A stretch of 15,578 nucleotides of DNA from an uncultured Clostridiaceae bacterium (GCA_949948825.1 CATLIJ010000030.1:1-15578), one strand, 5' to 3'; shown: positions 6,858 to 13,766, counted from the stretch's first letter. The notes: a model not told the origin generated them from the letters alone. Made by a program: numbers and translations.

Positions 6858-7811
6858 ATGTGGGGTATGATTGCAACCTGGAGAATGGCAGCAGAAGGAG
6901 TGGAAAAGGGCTGCCAGCTGTTAAAAGAAAAGGGAAATGCCGGTGATGCCATTGAGACAGCTGTGCGTGAAGTGGAGGATTTTCCCTATTATAAATCTGT
7001 AGGCTACGGCGGACTGCCTAATGAGGAGATGGAAGTGGAGCTGGATGCAGCTTTCATGGATGGAGATACCTTTGACGTGGGAGCTGTGGCGGCGATTAAG
7101 GATTATGCTAATCCTGTATCTATTGCAAGGCGTTTGAGCCATGAGAAGGTAAACAGCGTGCTGGTTGGAGAGGGAGCAGAGAAATTTGCTCACAAGGAAG
7201 GCTTTGAGCGCAAGAATATGCTGACAGACCGTGCAAAGGCTCATTACCGGAAACGGGTAAAGGAACAAAGCCAGACCTTAAAGCCATATTCCGGCCATGA
7301 TACTGTAGGTATGGTATGCCTGGATACACAGGGGAAAATGACAGCAGCCACTTCCACCAGCGGCTTATTTATGAAGAAAAAAGGCAGAGTGGGGGATTCC
7401 CCCATTGTGGGTTCTGGTTTTTATGCGGATTCTAAGATTGGAGGCGCAGCAGCCACCGGTTTGGGAGAGGATCTGATGAAAGGCTGCATTTCTTATGAGA
7501 TTGTACGTCTTATGGGAGAAGGCATGCATCCTCAGGATGCCTGTGAAAAGGCTGTGGCCAGACTGGACCAGGAGCTGAAGGAACGCCGGGGTGAGGCCGG
7601 AGATCTGTCCCTGATTGCCATGAACCAAAAGGGAGAATGGGGAGTGGCTACAAACATAGAGGGATTTTCCATTGCTGTCTGCACAGAGGAGCTGGAGACT
7701 ACGGTTTATCTGGTAACAAGGCAGGAGGACGGACATTGCACCATGGAGGTGGCGTCCCAGGAGTGGATGGATAATTACATGAAAACCCGGATGGCGCCAA
7801 TAGAGGAATAA
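6858..7811 (+). CDS. Glycosylasparaginase/isoaspartyl peptidase-family Ntn hydrolase
   Basis: A 317-residue member of peptidase family T2. These are made as inactive precursors that cut themselves before a Thr, which then becomes the N-terminal nucleophile. The scissile site is visible as GHD|TVGMVCLD, with nucleophile Thr149. Downstream are STSG (166-169), GRVGDSPIVGSGFYAD (176-191) and GGAAATGLGED (195-205), which closely match glycosylasparaginases. Those cleave the GlcNAc-Asn bond of N-glycan remnants; relatives cleave beta-aspartyl peptides. There is no signal peptide, so it acts in the cytoplasm, after PTS import. ATG 6858 is chosen as start since AAGGAGG lies at 6843-6849; an upstream TTG at 6837 would put that site inside the gene. 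It lies 27 bp after the GrdB-like gene and 28 bp before the peptidase gene. Confidence 0.88.
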   Translation: MWGMIATWRMAAEGVEKGCQLLKEKGNAGDAIETAVREVEDFPYYKSVGYGGLPNEEMEVELDAAFMDGDTFDVGAVAAIKDYANPVSIARRLSHEKVNSVLVGEGAEKFAHKEGFERKNMLTDRAKAHYRKRVKEQSQTLKPYSGHDTVGMVCLDTQGKMTAATSTSGLFMKKKGRVGDSPIVGSGFYADSKIGGAAATGLGEDLMKGCISYEIVRLMGEGMHPQDACEKAVARLDQELKERRGEAGDLSLIAMNQKGEWGVATNIEGFSIAVCTEELETTVYLVTRQEDGHCTMEVASQEWMDNYMKTRMAPIEE

Positions 7812-7839
7812 AGAATCGTTCACAGAACAGGGGAGTTTT

Positions 7840-8967
7840 ATGGAAGACAGGATTCTGAAAGAGGTAGAGGCTCTGAAGGATTCCATGATAGATGGGATTT
7901 TGGAGCTGGTGAAGATTGACAGTGTGAAGGCAGAGGCCAAAGAGGGAGCACCCTTTGGCAGAGGGGTTCGGGCTGCCCTTGACAAGGCTCTGGAAATCAG
8001 CAGCCGGCTGGGATTTTCCACAACGAATCTTGATAACTATATTGGCTATGCAGAATATGGTCAGGGCGCAGATTATGTCTGCGCCATTGGCCATGTAGAC
8101 GTAGTGCCTGTGGGAGATGGCTGGAGACAGCCGCCCTTTAGCGGATATGTGGAAAACGGCACCATATACAGCCGGGGGATTCTGGACAATAAAGGGCCAG
8201 TTATGGCCTGCCTTTATGGGCTTTATGCCTTAAAGCGGTTGGGCTATGAACCAAAGCGGCGGATTCGCATTATCTTTGGATGTGATGAGGAATCTGGCTT
8301 TGGAGACTTGAAATATTATTTGGAGCGGGAGAAGGCTCCTGTCTATGGTTTTACTCCGGACTGCAAATTTCCGGTGGTCTATGCTGAGCGGGGGCGGGCA
8401 GTTGTGCGGATATGGGCTTGGAAGGACGGAGAAAAGAGCAGCAGCCTTAATGACTTTTTTGCCTTTGTCACCCAGTACTTTATTGGAGCCAAAAACAATG
8501 GAGACCGCCTGGGCATTGATTTTGTCCATCCGGAATATGGAGTGATGGAGATGCGGAATTACAAGCTTGCCTTAGAAGGAGAAAGACCATATTTTGAGGC
8601 TTCCTTAAGCTATCCGGGAGGATATGGCATTCAGGAGATTCTGGATAAGATTCAGGAAAAGGCAGGAGAGCTTCCAGTGACTTTGGTTCACAACTACAAT
8701 CCAGTGGTATTTGAGAAGGACAGTCCTATGATGGGAGTGATGAAACGCTGCTATGAGATGGTGACAGGACAGGATGGAACACCAGTGACTACCACTGGCG
8801 GGACTTACGCCAAAGCCATGCCGGGGATTGTTCCCTTTGGTCCAAGCTTTCCAGGGCAGAAAGGCATTGGACATAATCCCAATGAGTGGATGAAGATTGA
8901 GGATTTGATTGCCAATGCAAAGATATATGCCCTTGCTTTGTACCATTTGGGGATGCTTCAGGATTGA
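7840..8967 (+). CDS. M20-family dipeptidase (PepV/Sapep-like) with a shortened lid domain
   Basis: A 375-residue metallopeptidase of family M20, closest in style to PepV/Sapep dipeptidases. All metal and catalytic residues are visible: His85 and Asp87 in GHVDVVP, Asp116 in GILDNKGP, the Glu pair 150-151 in CDEESG, Asp174 in TPDCKFPVVYAERG and His345 in KGIGHNPNEW. The characteristic GGTYAKAMPG (320-329) is also present. PepV-type enzymes are usually about 460-470 residues; here the stretch between Asp174 and His345 is about 90 residues short, in the lid/insert region, so substrate choice may differ. No signal peptide is seen. GGGGAG about 5 bases before ATG supports the start. In this operon it may trim amino acids left after the Ntn hydrolase has acted. 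Confidence 0.88.
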   Translation: MEDRILKEVEALKDSMIDGILELVKIDSVKAEAKEGAPFGRGVRAALDKALEISSRLGFSTTNLDNYIGYAEYGQGADYVCAIGHVDVVPVGDGWRQPPFSGYVENGTIYSRGILDNKGPVMACLYGLYALKRLGYEPKRRIRIIFGCDEESGFGDLKYYLEREKAPVYGFTPDCKFPVVYAERGRAVVRIWAWKDGEKSSSLNDFFAFVTQYFIGAKNNGDRLGIDFVHPEYGVMEMRNYKLALEGERPYFEASLSYPGGYGIQEILDKIQEKAGELPVTLVHNYNPVVFEKDSPMMGVMKRCYEMVTGQDGTPVTTTGGTYAKAMPGIVPFGPSFPGQKGIGHNPNEWMKIEDLIANAKIYALALYHLGMLQD

Positions 8968-9004
8968 GGAAAATGGATAGACAGGAGAAGGGAGTTTAAT
9001 CAGA

Positions 9005-9775
9005 ATGAATGGAAATTATGTGGCAGAGGTATGCTGCGGCAGCTTTTATGATGCCAAGCAGGCAGCTTTGGGCGGGGCAAAGAGGGTTGAGCTAAACAGC
9101 GCTCTTATGTTAGGGGGGCTGACTCCCACCATATCCACCCTTTGTCTGGTGAAGGAACAATTTCCAAAGCTGAAGGTAGTTGCCATGGTGCGTCCAAGGG
9201 GAGCCGGGTTTTGTTATACAGAAGAGGAGTTCATGGTCATGGAGAGGGAATGCCGGAGCCTTTTGGAGCATGGGGCGGATGGGATTGCTTTTGGCTGTCT
9301 GAGAGAAGATGCTTCTTTGGATTTGGAGAAGAATCAGAGACTTTTGGAGATAATCCGGAGCTTTGGGAAGGAAGCTGTCTTTCACCGCGCCTTTGACTGC
9401 TCTGACGATCCCTTTGAAACAATGGAGAGATTGATTTCCATGGGAGTACATCGTGTGCTGACCAGCGGGTTAAAGCAGACTGCTCTGGAGGGTGCAGAGC
9501 TGATTGGTGAGCTTCAGAGACGTTTTGGGGATAAGATAGAAATTCTGGCTGGCAGCGGAGTGAATGCCTCCAATGCCTGTGATTTGATGGAAAGAACAGG
9601 AATCAGCCAGGTTCACAGCTCCTGCAAGGCATGGCATACAGATCCAACCACAGTCCGGGGAAGTGTTTCTTACAGCATTGCGCCAGGAGAACGGGAGAGC
9701 CAATATGATGTGGTGTCAGAAGAGCTGGTGCGCAGACTGATGGAAAAGGTGGCGGCATTTGAGGGAAAACAGTAA
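9005..9775 (+). CDS. cutC: CutC-family TIM-barrel protein
   Basis: A 256-residue protein of the CutC family (PF03932), full length. Typical motifs: EVCCGSFYDAKQAALGGAKR (8-27), GGLTPT (37-42), MVRPRGAGFCYT (61-72), FHRAFD (126-131), RVLTSG (150-155), AGSGVN (182-187) and VHSSC (203-207). CutC was named for copper tolerance in E. coli, but its biochemical activity is uncertain, and this cutC is the copper-homeostasis protein, not the choline lyase of the same name. Its place inside a PTS/peptidase operon, 37 bp after the M20 gene and with no copper genes nearby, suggests a metabolic role instead, perhaps on a sugar phosphate; this is inference. Family call is strong. Confidence 0.9.
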   Translation: MNGNYVAEVCCGSFYDAKQAALGGAKRVELNSALMLGGLTPTISTLCLVKEQFPKLKVVAMVRPRGAGFCYTEEEFMVMERECRSLLEHGADGIAFGCLREDASLDLEKNQRLLEIIRSFGKEAVFHRAFDCSDDPFETMERLISMGVHRVLTSGLKQTALEGAELIGELQRRFGDKIEILAGSGVNASNACDLMERTGISQVHSSCKAWHTDPTTVRGSVSYSIAPGERESQYDVVSEELVRRLMEKVAAFEGKQ

Positions 9776-9816
9776 TTGATAAAGGAGTTTTTTGATATTT
9801 AAAGGAGATTTTTAAA

Positions 9817-10689
9817 ATGTTAGCAAGGTGGAAGCAATATGTTGTGGTAAGACGGCTGATCACCCTTGGAGCTGTCATTGCCTCAGCGTTTATACAGGCA
9901 TATGCCATTCAGGTTTTTGTGCGTCCGGCAAATCTTCTTTCCGGCGGCTTTACCGGTGTGGCGATATTGTTTGATGCCATAGCAGGAGTATATGGCAAGA
10001 GCTTTTCCATATCCCTGGGAATGCTGTTGTTAAATATACCAGTTGCGCTTCTTTGTTGTAAGAGCATCAGCACACGGTTTACTTTGTTTTCCCTGCTGCA
10101 GGTATTTCTTGCCAGCTTCTTTTTGGAGACTTTTCATTTTCAGCCCATGTTTGACGACTTGATGCTGAATGTGGTCTTCGGCGGCTTTGTATATGGTATG
10201 TGTATTGTTGTGGCGCTGCGGGGCAATGCGTCCACAGGCGGTACGGATTTTATCGCACTTTTTGTCTCCAACAAAACAGGGCGTTCCATATGGGAGTATG
10301 TGTTTGTGGGCAATGTGATGATCCTCTGCATTTTTGGTTATATTTCCGGTTGGAGCTATGCAGGGTATTCGATTATTTTTCAGTTTGTTTCCACCAAGAC
10401 TATCTCCGCGTTCCATCACCGGTACGAAAGAGTAACCCTTCAAATCACTACAACAAAAGCAGAGGACGTCATCCGGGAATATGTGGGGAAATACCGCCAT
10501 GGCATTTCCTGTGTGGAGGCAGTGGGCGGTTACAGCGGTAAAAAAATGTATTTGCTCCATACGGTTGTGTCCTCCTATGAGGCGTCGGAAATCATAAGGC
10601 TGATGCATTCTCAGGATCCGAATATTATTGTGAACATACTGAAAACAGAAAACTTTTTTGGCGGTTTTTATCAGGCGCCGCTTGAGTAA
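9817..10689 (+). CDS. YitT-family membrane protein
   Basis: A 290-residue protein with the YitT architecture: about five hydrophobic membrane segments (about 15-195) followed by a soluble C-terminal DUF2179 domain (about 200-285, ending in NILKTENFFGGFYQAPLE). Family motifs are FVRPANLLSGGFTGVAIL (about 30-47), a GGTDFIALF loop (about 141-149) and RHGISCVEAVGGYSGK. The function of the family is unknown; transport is suspected. Two purine-rich ribosome-binding-like stretches, AAAGGAG at 9781-9787 and 9801-9807, are each followed by a T run, 20 bp apart; the second is well placed for the ATG at 9817. It is co-oriented and closely spaced with CutC (41 bp) and HPr (27 bp), so it is probably part of the operon and could be an exporter or a second uptake route. 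Confidence 0.88.
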   Translation: MLARWKQYVVVRRLITLGAVIASAFIQAYAIQVFVRPANLLSGGFTGVAILFDAIAGVYGKSFSISLGMLLLNIPVALLCCKSISTRFTLFSLLQVFLASFFLETFHFQPMFDDLMLNVVFGGFVYGMCIVVALRGNASTGGTDFIALFVSNKTGRSIWEYVFVGNVMILCIFGYISGWSYAGYSIIFQFVSTKTISAFHHRYERVTLQITTTKAEDVIREYVGKYRHGISCVEAVGGYSGKKMYLLHTVVSSYEASEIIRLMHSQDPNIIVNILKTENFFGGFYQAPLE

Positions 10690-10716
10690 ACCCTGGAGTG
10701 ACAAAGGAGAAACAAA

Positions 10717-10974
10717 ATGAAAACATTTGAATATACCATTACGGACATACTGGGACTCCACGCCCGTCCGGCGGGTATGTTTGTGCAGGAGGTCAGGAAA
10801 TATAAGTCCAGAATCACATTGGAGGCAAACGGAAGATCTACAGACGGAAGAAAGCTGATGATGATTATGGGCCTGGGGGTTAAGCAGGGGGATACGGTAT
10901 TGGTTTCTGCGGAGGGCGTGGATGAGGAAGAGGCTATTGCAGCCATGGAGCATTTTTTCAGAGAGAATTTATAA
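10717..10974 (+). CDS. HPr-family phosphocarrier lacking the regulatory Ser46
   Basis: An 85-residue HPr-fold protein, standard length. The phosphorylation site is intact: His15 in GLHARPA (13-19). Aligned without gaps to Bacillus subtilis HPr, the region where KSIMGVMSLG is expected reads RKLMMIMGLG, so the regulatory Ser46 is Lys46. In Firmicutes, HPr kinase phosphorylates Ser46 to drive CcpA-dependent catabolite repression; this protein should not be a substrate. It is thus the mirror of Crh, which keeps Ser46 but lacks His15. As last gene of a PTS operon it may be a dedicated phosphate donor for EIIA or for the PRD activator. AAAGGAG precedes the ATG. It is followed by a strong terminator. 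Confidence 0.92.
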   Translation: MKTFEYTITDILGLHARPAGMFVQEVRKYKSRITLEANGRSTDGRKLMMIMGLGVKQGDTVLVSAEGVDEEEAIAAMEHFFRENL

Positions 10975-10991
10975 GAGTGAAACAGAGCAGC

Positions 10992-11040
10992 AGAGGAAAA
11001 GGCAGGATATGGAATATTTTCATATCCTGCCTTTTCTTCT
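10992..11040 (+). terminator. Strong Rho-independent terminator ending the PTS operon
   Basis: Perfect 15-bp arms AAAAGGCAGGATATG (10997-11011) and CATATCCTGCCTTTT (11021-11035) with a nine-base loop. Pairing extends five further positions outward (10992-10996 with 11036-11040, one G-T pair). The 3' arm is U-rich. It lies 18 bp after the HPr stop and before the separate promoter of the PfkB kinase gene, so it marks the operon end. Confidence 0.9.
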
Positions 11041-11071
11041 GGTTAAAATTTCCTTAAATGCTATTTTTTCG

Positions 11072-11100
11072 TTGCTCTTTTGGAAAAAATATATTATGAT
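11072..11100 (+). promoter_or_regulatory. Promoter of the PfkB kinase gene
   Basis: TTGCTC (11072-11077) and TATGAT (11095-11100) with an ideal 17-bp spacer, in an AT-rich stretch after the terminator and 37 bp before the start codon. The 21-bp operator of the other two promoters is absent, so this gene seems to be outside that regulon. Confidence 0.55.
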
Positions 11101-11136
11101 TAAATCATTAAAAATGTTTGCCATGGAGGAGGAATT

Positions 11137-12090
11137 ATGAAACGGTTATTGGCGATTGGAGAGGCATTGATTGATTTTATCCCCTCAGAGTCCGGGAAGG
11201 AAATGAAGAACGTATCTGCTTTTGCGCCTGCAGTGGGAGGAGCGCCGGCCAATGTGTGCGGAGCTTATGTAAAGCTGGGGGGAGAAGCATCTATGATTAC
11301 ACAGCTGGGCGCAGACCCATTTGGAGACAAGATTGCGGATGAGTTTGTTTCCTGCGGGATTGGCTGTGAATATGTAAAGCGGACAACCCTGGCGAACACC
11401 TCTTTAGCGTTTGTCGCATTAAAAGAGGACGGGAACCGGGAGTTTTCTTTTTATCGGAAGCCGGGGGCGGATATGCTGATGGACAAATCAGATATTCAGA
11501 AGGAATGGTTTTCCGATATTTTCGGGCTTCATTTTTGTTCTGTGTCTTTGGGAGATTTTCCCATGAAGGAAGCTCACCGGCAGGCAGTTCAGTATGCATC
11601 TGAGGCAGGAGCTCTGGTCAGTTTTGACCCGAATCTCAGATTTGCCCTGTGGGAGGATCTGGATGCTTTGAAAAAGGTAGTCCGTGAATTTGCACCTATG
11701 GCTCATGTGCTGAAGATTTCTGATGAGGAGCTGGAATTTATTACTGGCTCCACGGATATAAAAGAAGCGATTCCGCAGCTTTTGACTGGCAATACCCAGC
11801 TGGTGATTTACACCAAGGGCTCTGACGGTGCAGAGTGCTATACCCGCCATGCCCACGCATTTGCGCCGGGAATGAAGGTGAAGGCTGTAGATACAACAGG
11901 AGCTGGAGATGGTTTTATCGGTTCTTTGCTTTACTGTCTCTCAGCAGATGGAGTGACACCGTCCAGCCTGAATGATTTAACAGAGGAACAGATGGAGCGT
12001 TATCTGACATTTGCCAATAAGTTCTGTGGCAGGAGTGTGATGGGCCATGGAGCGATTGCGTCTTATCCTACTATGGAAGAGATGAAATAA
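11137..12090 (+). CDS. PfkB-family carbohydrate kinase, probably fructokinase
   Basis: A 317-residue ribokinase/PfkB-family kinase. Visible are the N-terminal GEALIDFIP (8-16), the sugar-binding GGAPANV (34-40), FDPNLR (163-168), KISDEELEFITG (193-204) and the C-terminal signature DTTGAGDGF (252-260) with catalytic base Asp258. The combination is typical of bacterial fructokinases (ScrK-like), which make fructose-6-phosphate from fructose and ATP; 2-keto-3-deoxygluconate and other ketose kinases look similar. It starts with GGAGGAGG at 11125-11132 and has its own promoter after a strong terminator. It is thus a neighbour rather than a clear member of the PTS operon. No sucrose hydrolase is nearby. 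Confidence 0.85.
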   Translation: MKRLLAIGEALIDFIPSESGKEMKNVSAFAPAVGGAPANVCGAYVKLGGEASMITQLGADPFGDKIADEFVSCGIGCEYVKRTTLANTSLAFVALKEDGNREFSFYRKPGADMLMDKSDIQKEWFSDIFGLHFCSVSLGDFPMKEAHRQAVQYASEAGALVSFDPNLRFALWEDLDALKKVVREFAPMAHVLKISDEELEFITGSTDIKEAIPQLLTGNTQLVIYTKGSDGAECYTRHAHAFAPGMKVKAVDTTGAGDGFIGSLLYCLSADGVTPSSLNDLTEEQMERYLTFANKFCGRSVMGHGAIASYPTMEEMK

Positions 12091-12629
12091 TTGAAAATAA
12101 ACAAGAAATACAAGGATGTAGATTATGGGGAGCTGTCCTGAAGATCCTGTCAATGATTCGAAGTTTATTCATATGATGGCAGCGGGCCAGAGTCAGGCCC
12201 GCCTGACTTCAGGACAATTTCTAAGGTGCCTAAGCTTCGGAAATATAATAGCAGCAGATGGGTGATTGGCTTGCAATTTTTCAATATTATCCGATTGTAG
12301 ATAAGGGGTGATATAAGGACCGTCTGATATATTGACCTATCTTATGGGAAAATAGTGATAATATAGAGTGCAATATTCGACAATAAAAGCTGGGGGGCAG
12401 CTATCATCAGAAATTAGAGATGGCAGATATGGGGCAATATAATTTGAAGGGGCTAATATCAATAATACTCTGATTATCTTTGAATATTTTTATTTTGCGC
12501 TATAGAATCCATGACATTACCAACCTTACAATAAGATGATTTATAGAGTGGAATACGGTTCTCGGTATTATTTTTAGAAGTCTTTTGTGGGACTTTTGGG
12601 AAAAATAATATAGAAAAAGGAGGAATAGT
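12091..12629. other. 539-bp intergenic region without a convincing gene
   Basis: AT-rich and free of good open frames. The only small frame with a start codon of note is 12125-12265 (46 codons, ATG start), overlapping the inverted repeats; it resembles no family I recognise. The first part holds nested inverted repeats (12134-12216). A promoter-like pair, TTGACC (12332-12337) and TGATAA (12356-12361) with 18-bp spacing, could start a long leader for the HIT gene or a small RNA. A weak hairpin (AAGTC 12578-12582 with GACTT 12591-12595) lies just before the HIT ribosome binding site, GGAGG at 12619-12623. No riboswitch, tRNA or transposase remnant was recognised. Confidence 0.45.
12134..12216. 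repeat. Nested inverted repeats after the PfkB kinase gene
   Basis: The outer arms TGTCCTGAAG (12134-12143) and CTTCAGGACA (12207-12216) are perfect 10-bp inverses, 63 bp apart. Inside is a perfect GC-rich 7-bp stem, GCGGGCC (12182-12188) with GGCCCGC (12196-12202), loop AGAGTCA. An overlapping alternative stem, TCAGG (12193-12197) with CCTGA (12202-12206), competes with it. Neither is followed by a good T run, so this is not an ordinary terminator; it may be a structured RNA, a small non-coding mobile unit or a processing signal. Confidence 0.5.
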
Positions 12630-13073
12630 ATGAAAGAGGATAATTGTATCTTTTGCAAAATAGCAAATGGCGAGATTCCCTCTGCAACTGTTTATGAGGA
12701 TGAGGACTTCCGGGTAATTCTTGACATGGGACCAGCATCTAAAGGTCATGGGCTGATTTTACCGAAACACCATTTTAAAGATCTCTGTACGGCAGACCAG
12801 AAAGTGACAGCAAAACTGTTTCCGTTAGCAGCAAGGATTGGTAATGCCATGAAAGCTGGTCTTGGCGCCAGCGGATTTAATGTGGTGCAGAATAATGGCG
12901 CCAGTGCAGGACAGACTGTATTTCATCTTCATGTGCATGTAATTCCGCGCTATGAGGGAGGCCCGGTAATGGTAAGCTGGACACCAGGGAAGGAAGAGGC
13001 AGAAGAGCTTACAAAAACAGCTGAAATCATCAAAGAGGCATTGCACATGCAGAATGGAGAAGATATAACGTGA
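12630..13073 (+). CDS. HIT-family (histidine triad) nucleotide hydrolase
   Basis: A 147-residue HIT-superfamily protein. The histidine triad is FHLHVHVIPRY (His99, His101, His103), and the N-terminal CIFCKIANGEIPS (6-18) is the usual opening of bacterial HIT (HinT-like) proteins, with the Cys pair 6/9 as a possible metal site. Family members hydrolyse nucleoside phosphoramidates or dinucleoside polyphosphates via His nucleotidylation. GGAGG at 12619-12623 supports the start. Its stop TGA (13071-13073) overlaps the GTG start (13070) of a sigma factor gene, so translational coupling is likely. Confidence 0.93.
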   Translation: MKEDNCIFCKIANGEIPSATVYEDEDFRVILDMGPASKGHGLILPKHHFKDLCTADQKVTAKLFPLAARIGNAMKAGLGASGFNVVQNNGASAGQTVFHLHVHVIPRYEGGPVMVSWTPGKEEAEELTKTAEIIKEALHMQNGEDIT

Positions 13074-13639
13074 ATAACTATTCAGAAGAACAGCGATTCA
13101 ATGCCTTTTTCAAAAGGTACATGCCATTAGTGCGGATCGTTGCAAGAAACAAAGATATTCCAGTAGATGAGATTGATGATTTTGTACAAGATACATTTGC
13201 TGCATATTACTTTCATTATCCAATCGACTGGCCGGAAGGACAGATCAAAGCAACCTTATCCAAGATTGTAAAAAATCTGTGCGTGGATTATTACAGAAAG
13301 CAGGAGGCGCGTCCAGTAACCTATTATGACCCTACAACGATTCAGGAAATGATCTGTTGGCACAGTCATCAATACTGACGTGACAGCCTGAGTGTTTTTC
13401 TGGAACATCAGGAGCTGGAGCAAGTAATACATGCCCTTTCCGAAATGAGAGAGGATTGGGTGCAGGTAATTATGCTGAACATTATTGAAGGCAAGCCAAT
13501 GTCTGAGGTCAGTGAGATTCTGGATATCAGTTCAGACGCATGTCGGGCAAGGCTGTCAAGAGGAAGAAAGCACTTAAGAAAAGTCCTGTGTCCAGAAGAG
13601 CCGGAAAAATATCGTCCCTGTGGGAGAAGCTCTTGTTGA
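13070..13639 (+). pseudogene. RNA polymerase sigma-70/ECF-like factor gene interrupted by an in-frame TGA
   Basis: Read from GTG 13070 the frame gives a sigma region 2 (about residues 10-80, with DEIDDFVQDTFAAYY and LCVDYYRKQEARPV), then TGA at 13376-13378 (codon 103). In the same frame it goes on with a clear region 4: LEHQELEQVIHALSEM, then IIEGKPMSEVSEILDISSDA and RARLSRGRKHLRKVL, to TGA at 13637-13639. No frame change is needed, so the two halves were one gene of about 189 codons. Other genes here use TGA as stop, so recoding of the code is unlikely. A nonsense mutation (for instance from TGG), a sequencing error or programmed read-through are the options. The frame stays open another 40 codons after the second TGA, to 13760-13762. 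The family is clear, but whether it is functional is not. It overlaps the HIT gene by four bases. Confidence 0.75.
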
Positions 13640-13742
13640 GACAGAAAAGATTGGAGTTTATGGGGCAATGTCATTAAGTTAATTGGTGGAAAAGAGTCTG
13701 CAAGAGAAGAACATGAAATGCAGAGCAATCCGCGGTATCATA

Positions 13743-13766
13743 GGGGTCAAAATACCTTTTGACCCC
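13743..13766. terminator. Perfect inverted repeat between convergent genes (possible bidirectional terminator)
   Basis: GGGGTCAAAA (13743-13752), a four-base loop TACC, and TTTTGACCCC (13757-13766). It lies between the convergent sigma factor frame and murG (stop at 13789), where a shared terminator is expected. No long T run follows on either strand, though the A/T half of the stem may serve. It may also belong to a dispersed palindromic repeat family. Confidence 0.5.

Noticed and set aside
6911..6925. Partial match to the operator core (CAGCTGTTAA) on the minus strand
   Set aside because: It lies inside the glycosylasparaginase coding sequence and shares only about half of the palindrome.
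12585..12614. TTGTGG with TATAGA as a promoter for the HIT gene
   Set aside because: The start of transcription would fall within the ribosome binding site, leaving no usable leader.
12474..12749. 91-codon minus-strand frame overlapping the HIT gene start
   Set aside because: It runs antisense into a certain gene, and its sequence resembles no family.
13376..13378. Selenocysteine or Trp recoding of the TGA in the sigma factor
   Set aside because: Several genes in the window end in TGA, so the code is standard; no selenocysteine insertion hairpin was recognised after it, and sigma factors are not selenoproteins. Mutation or sequencing error is simpler.
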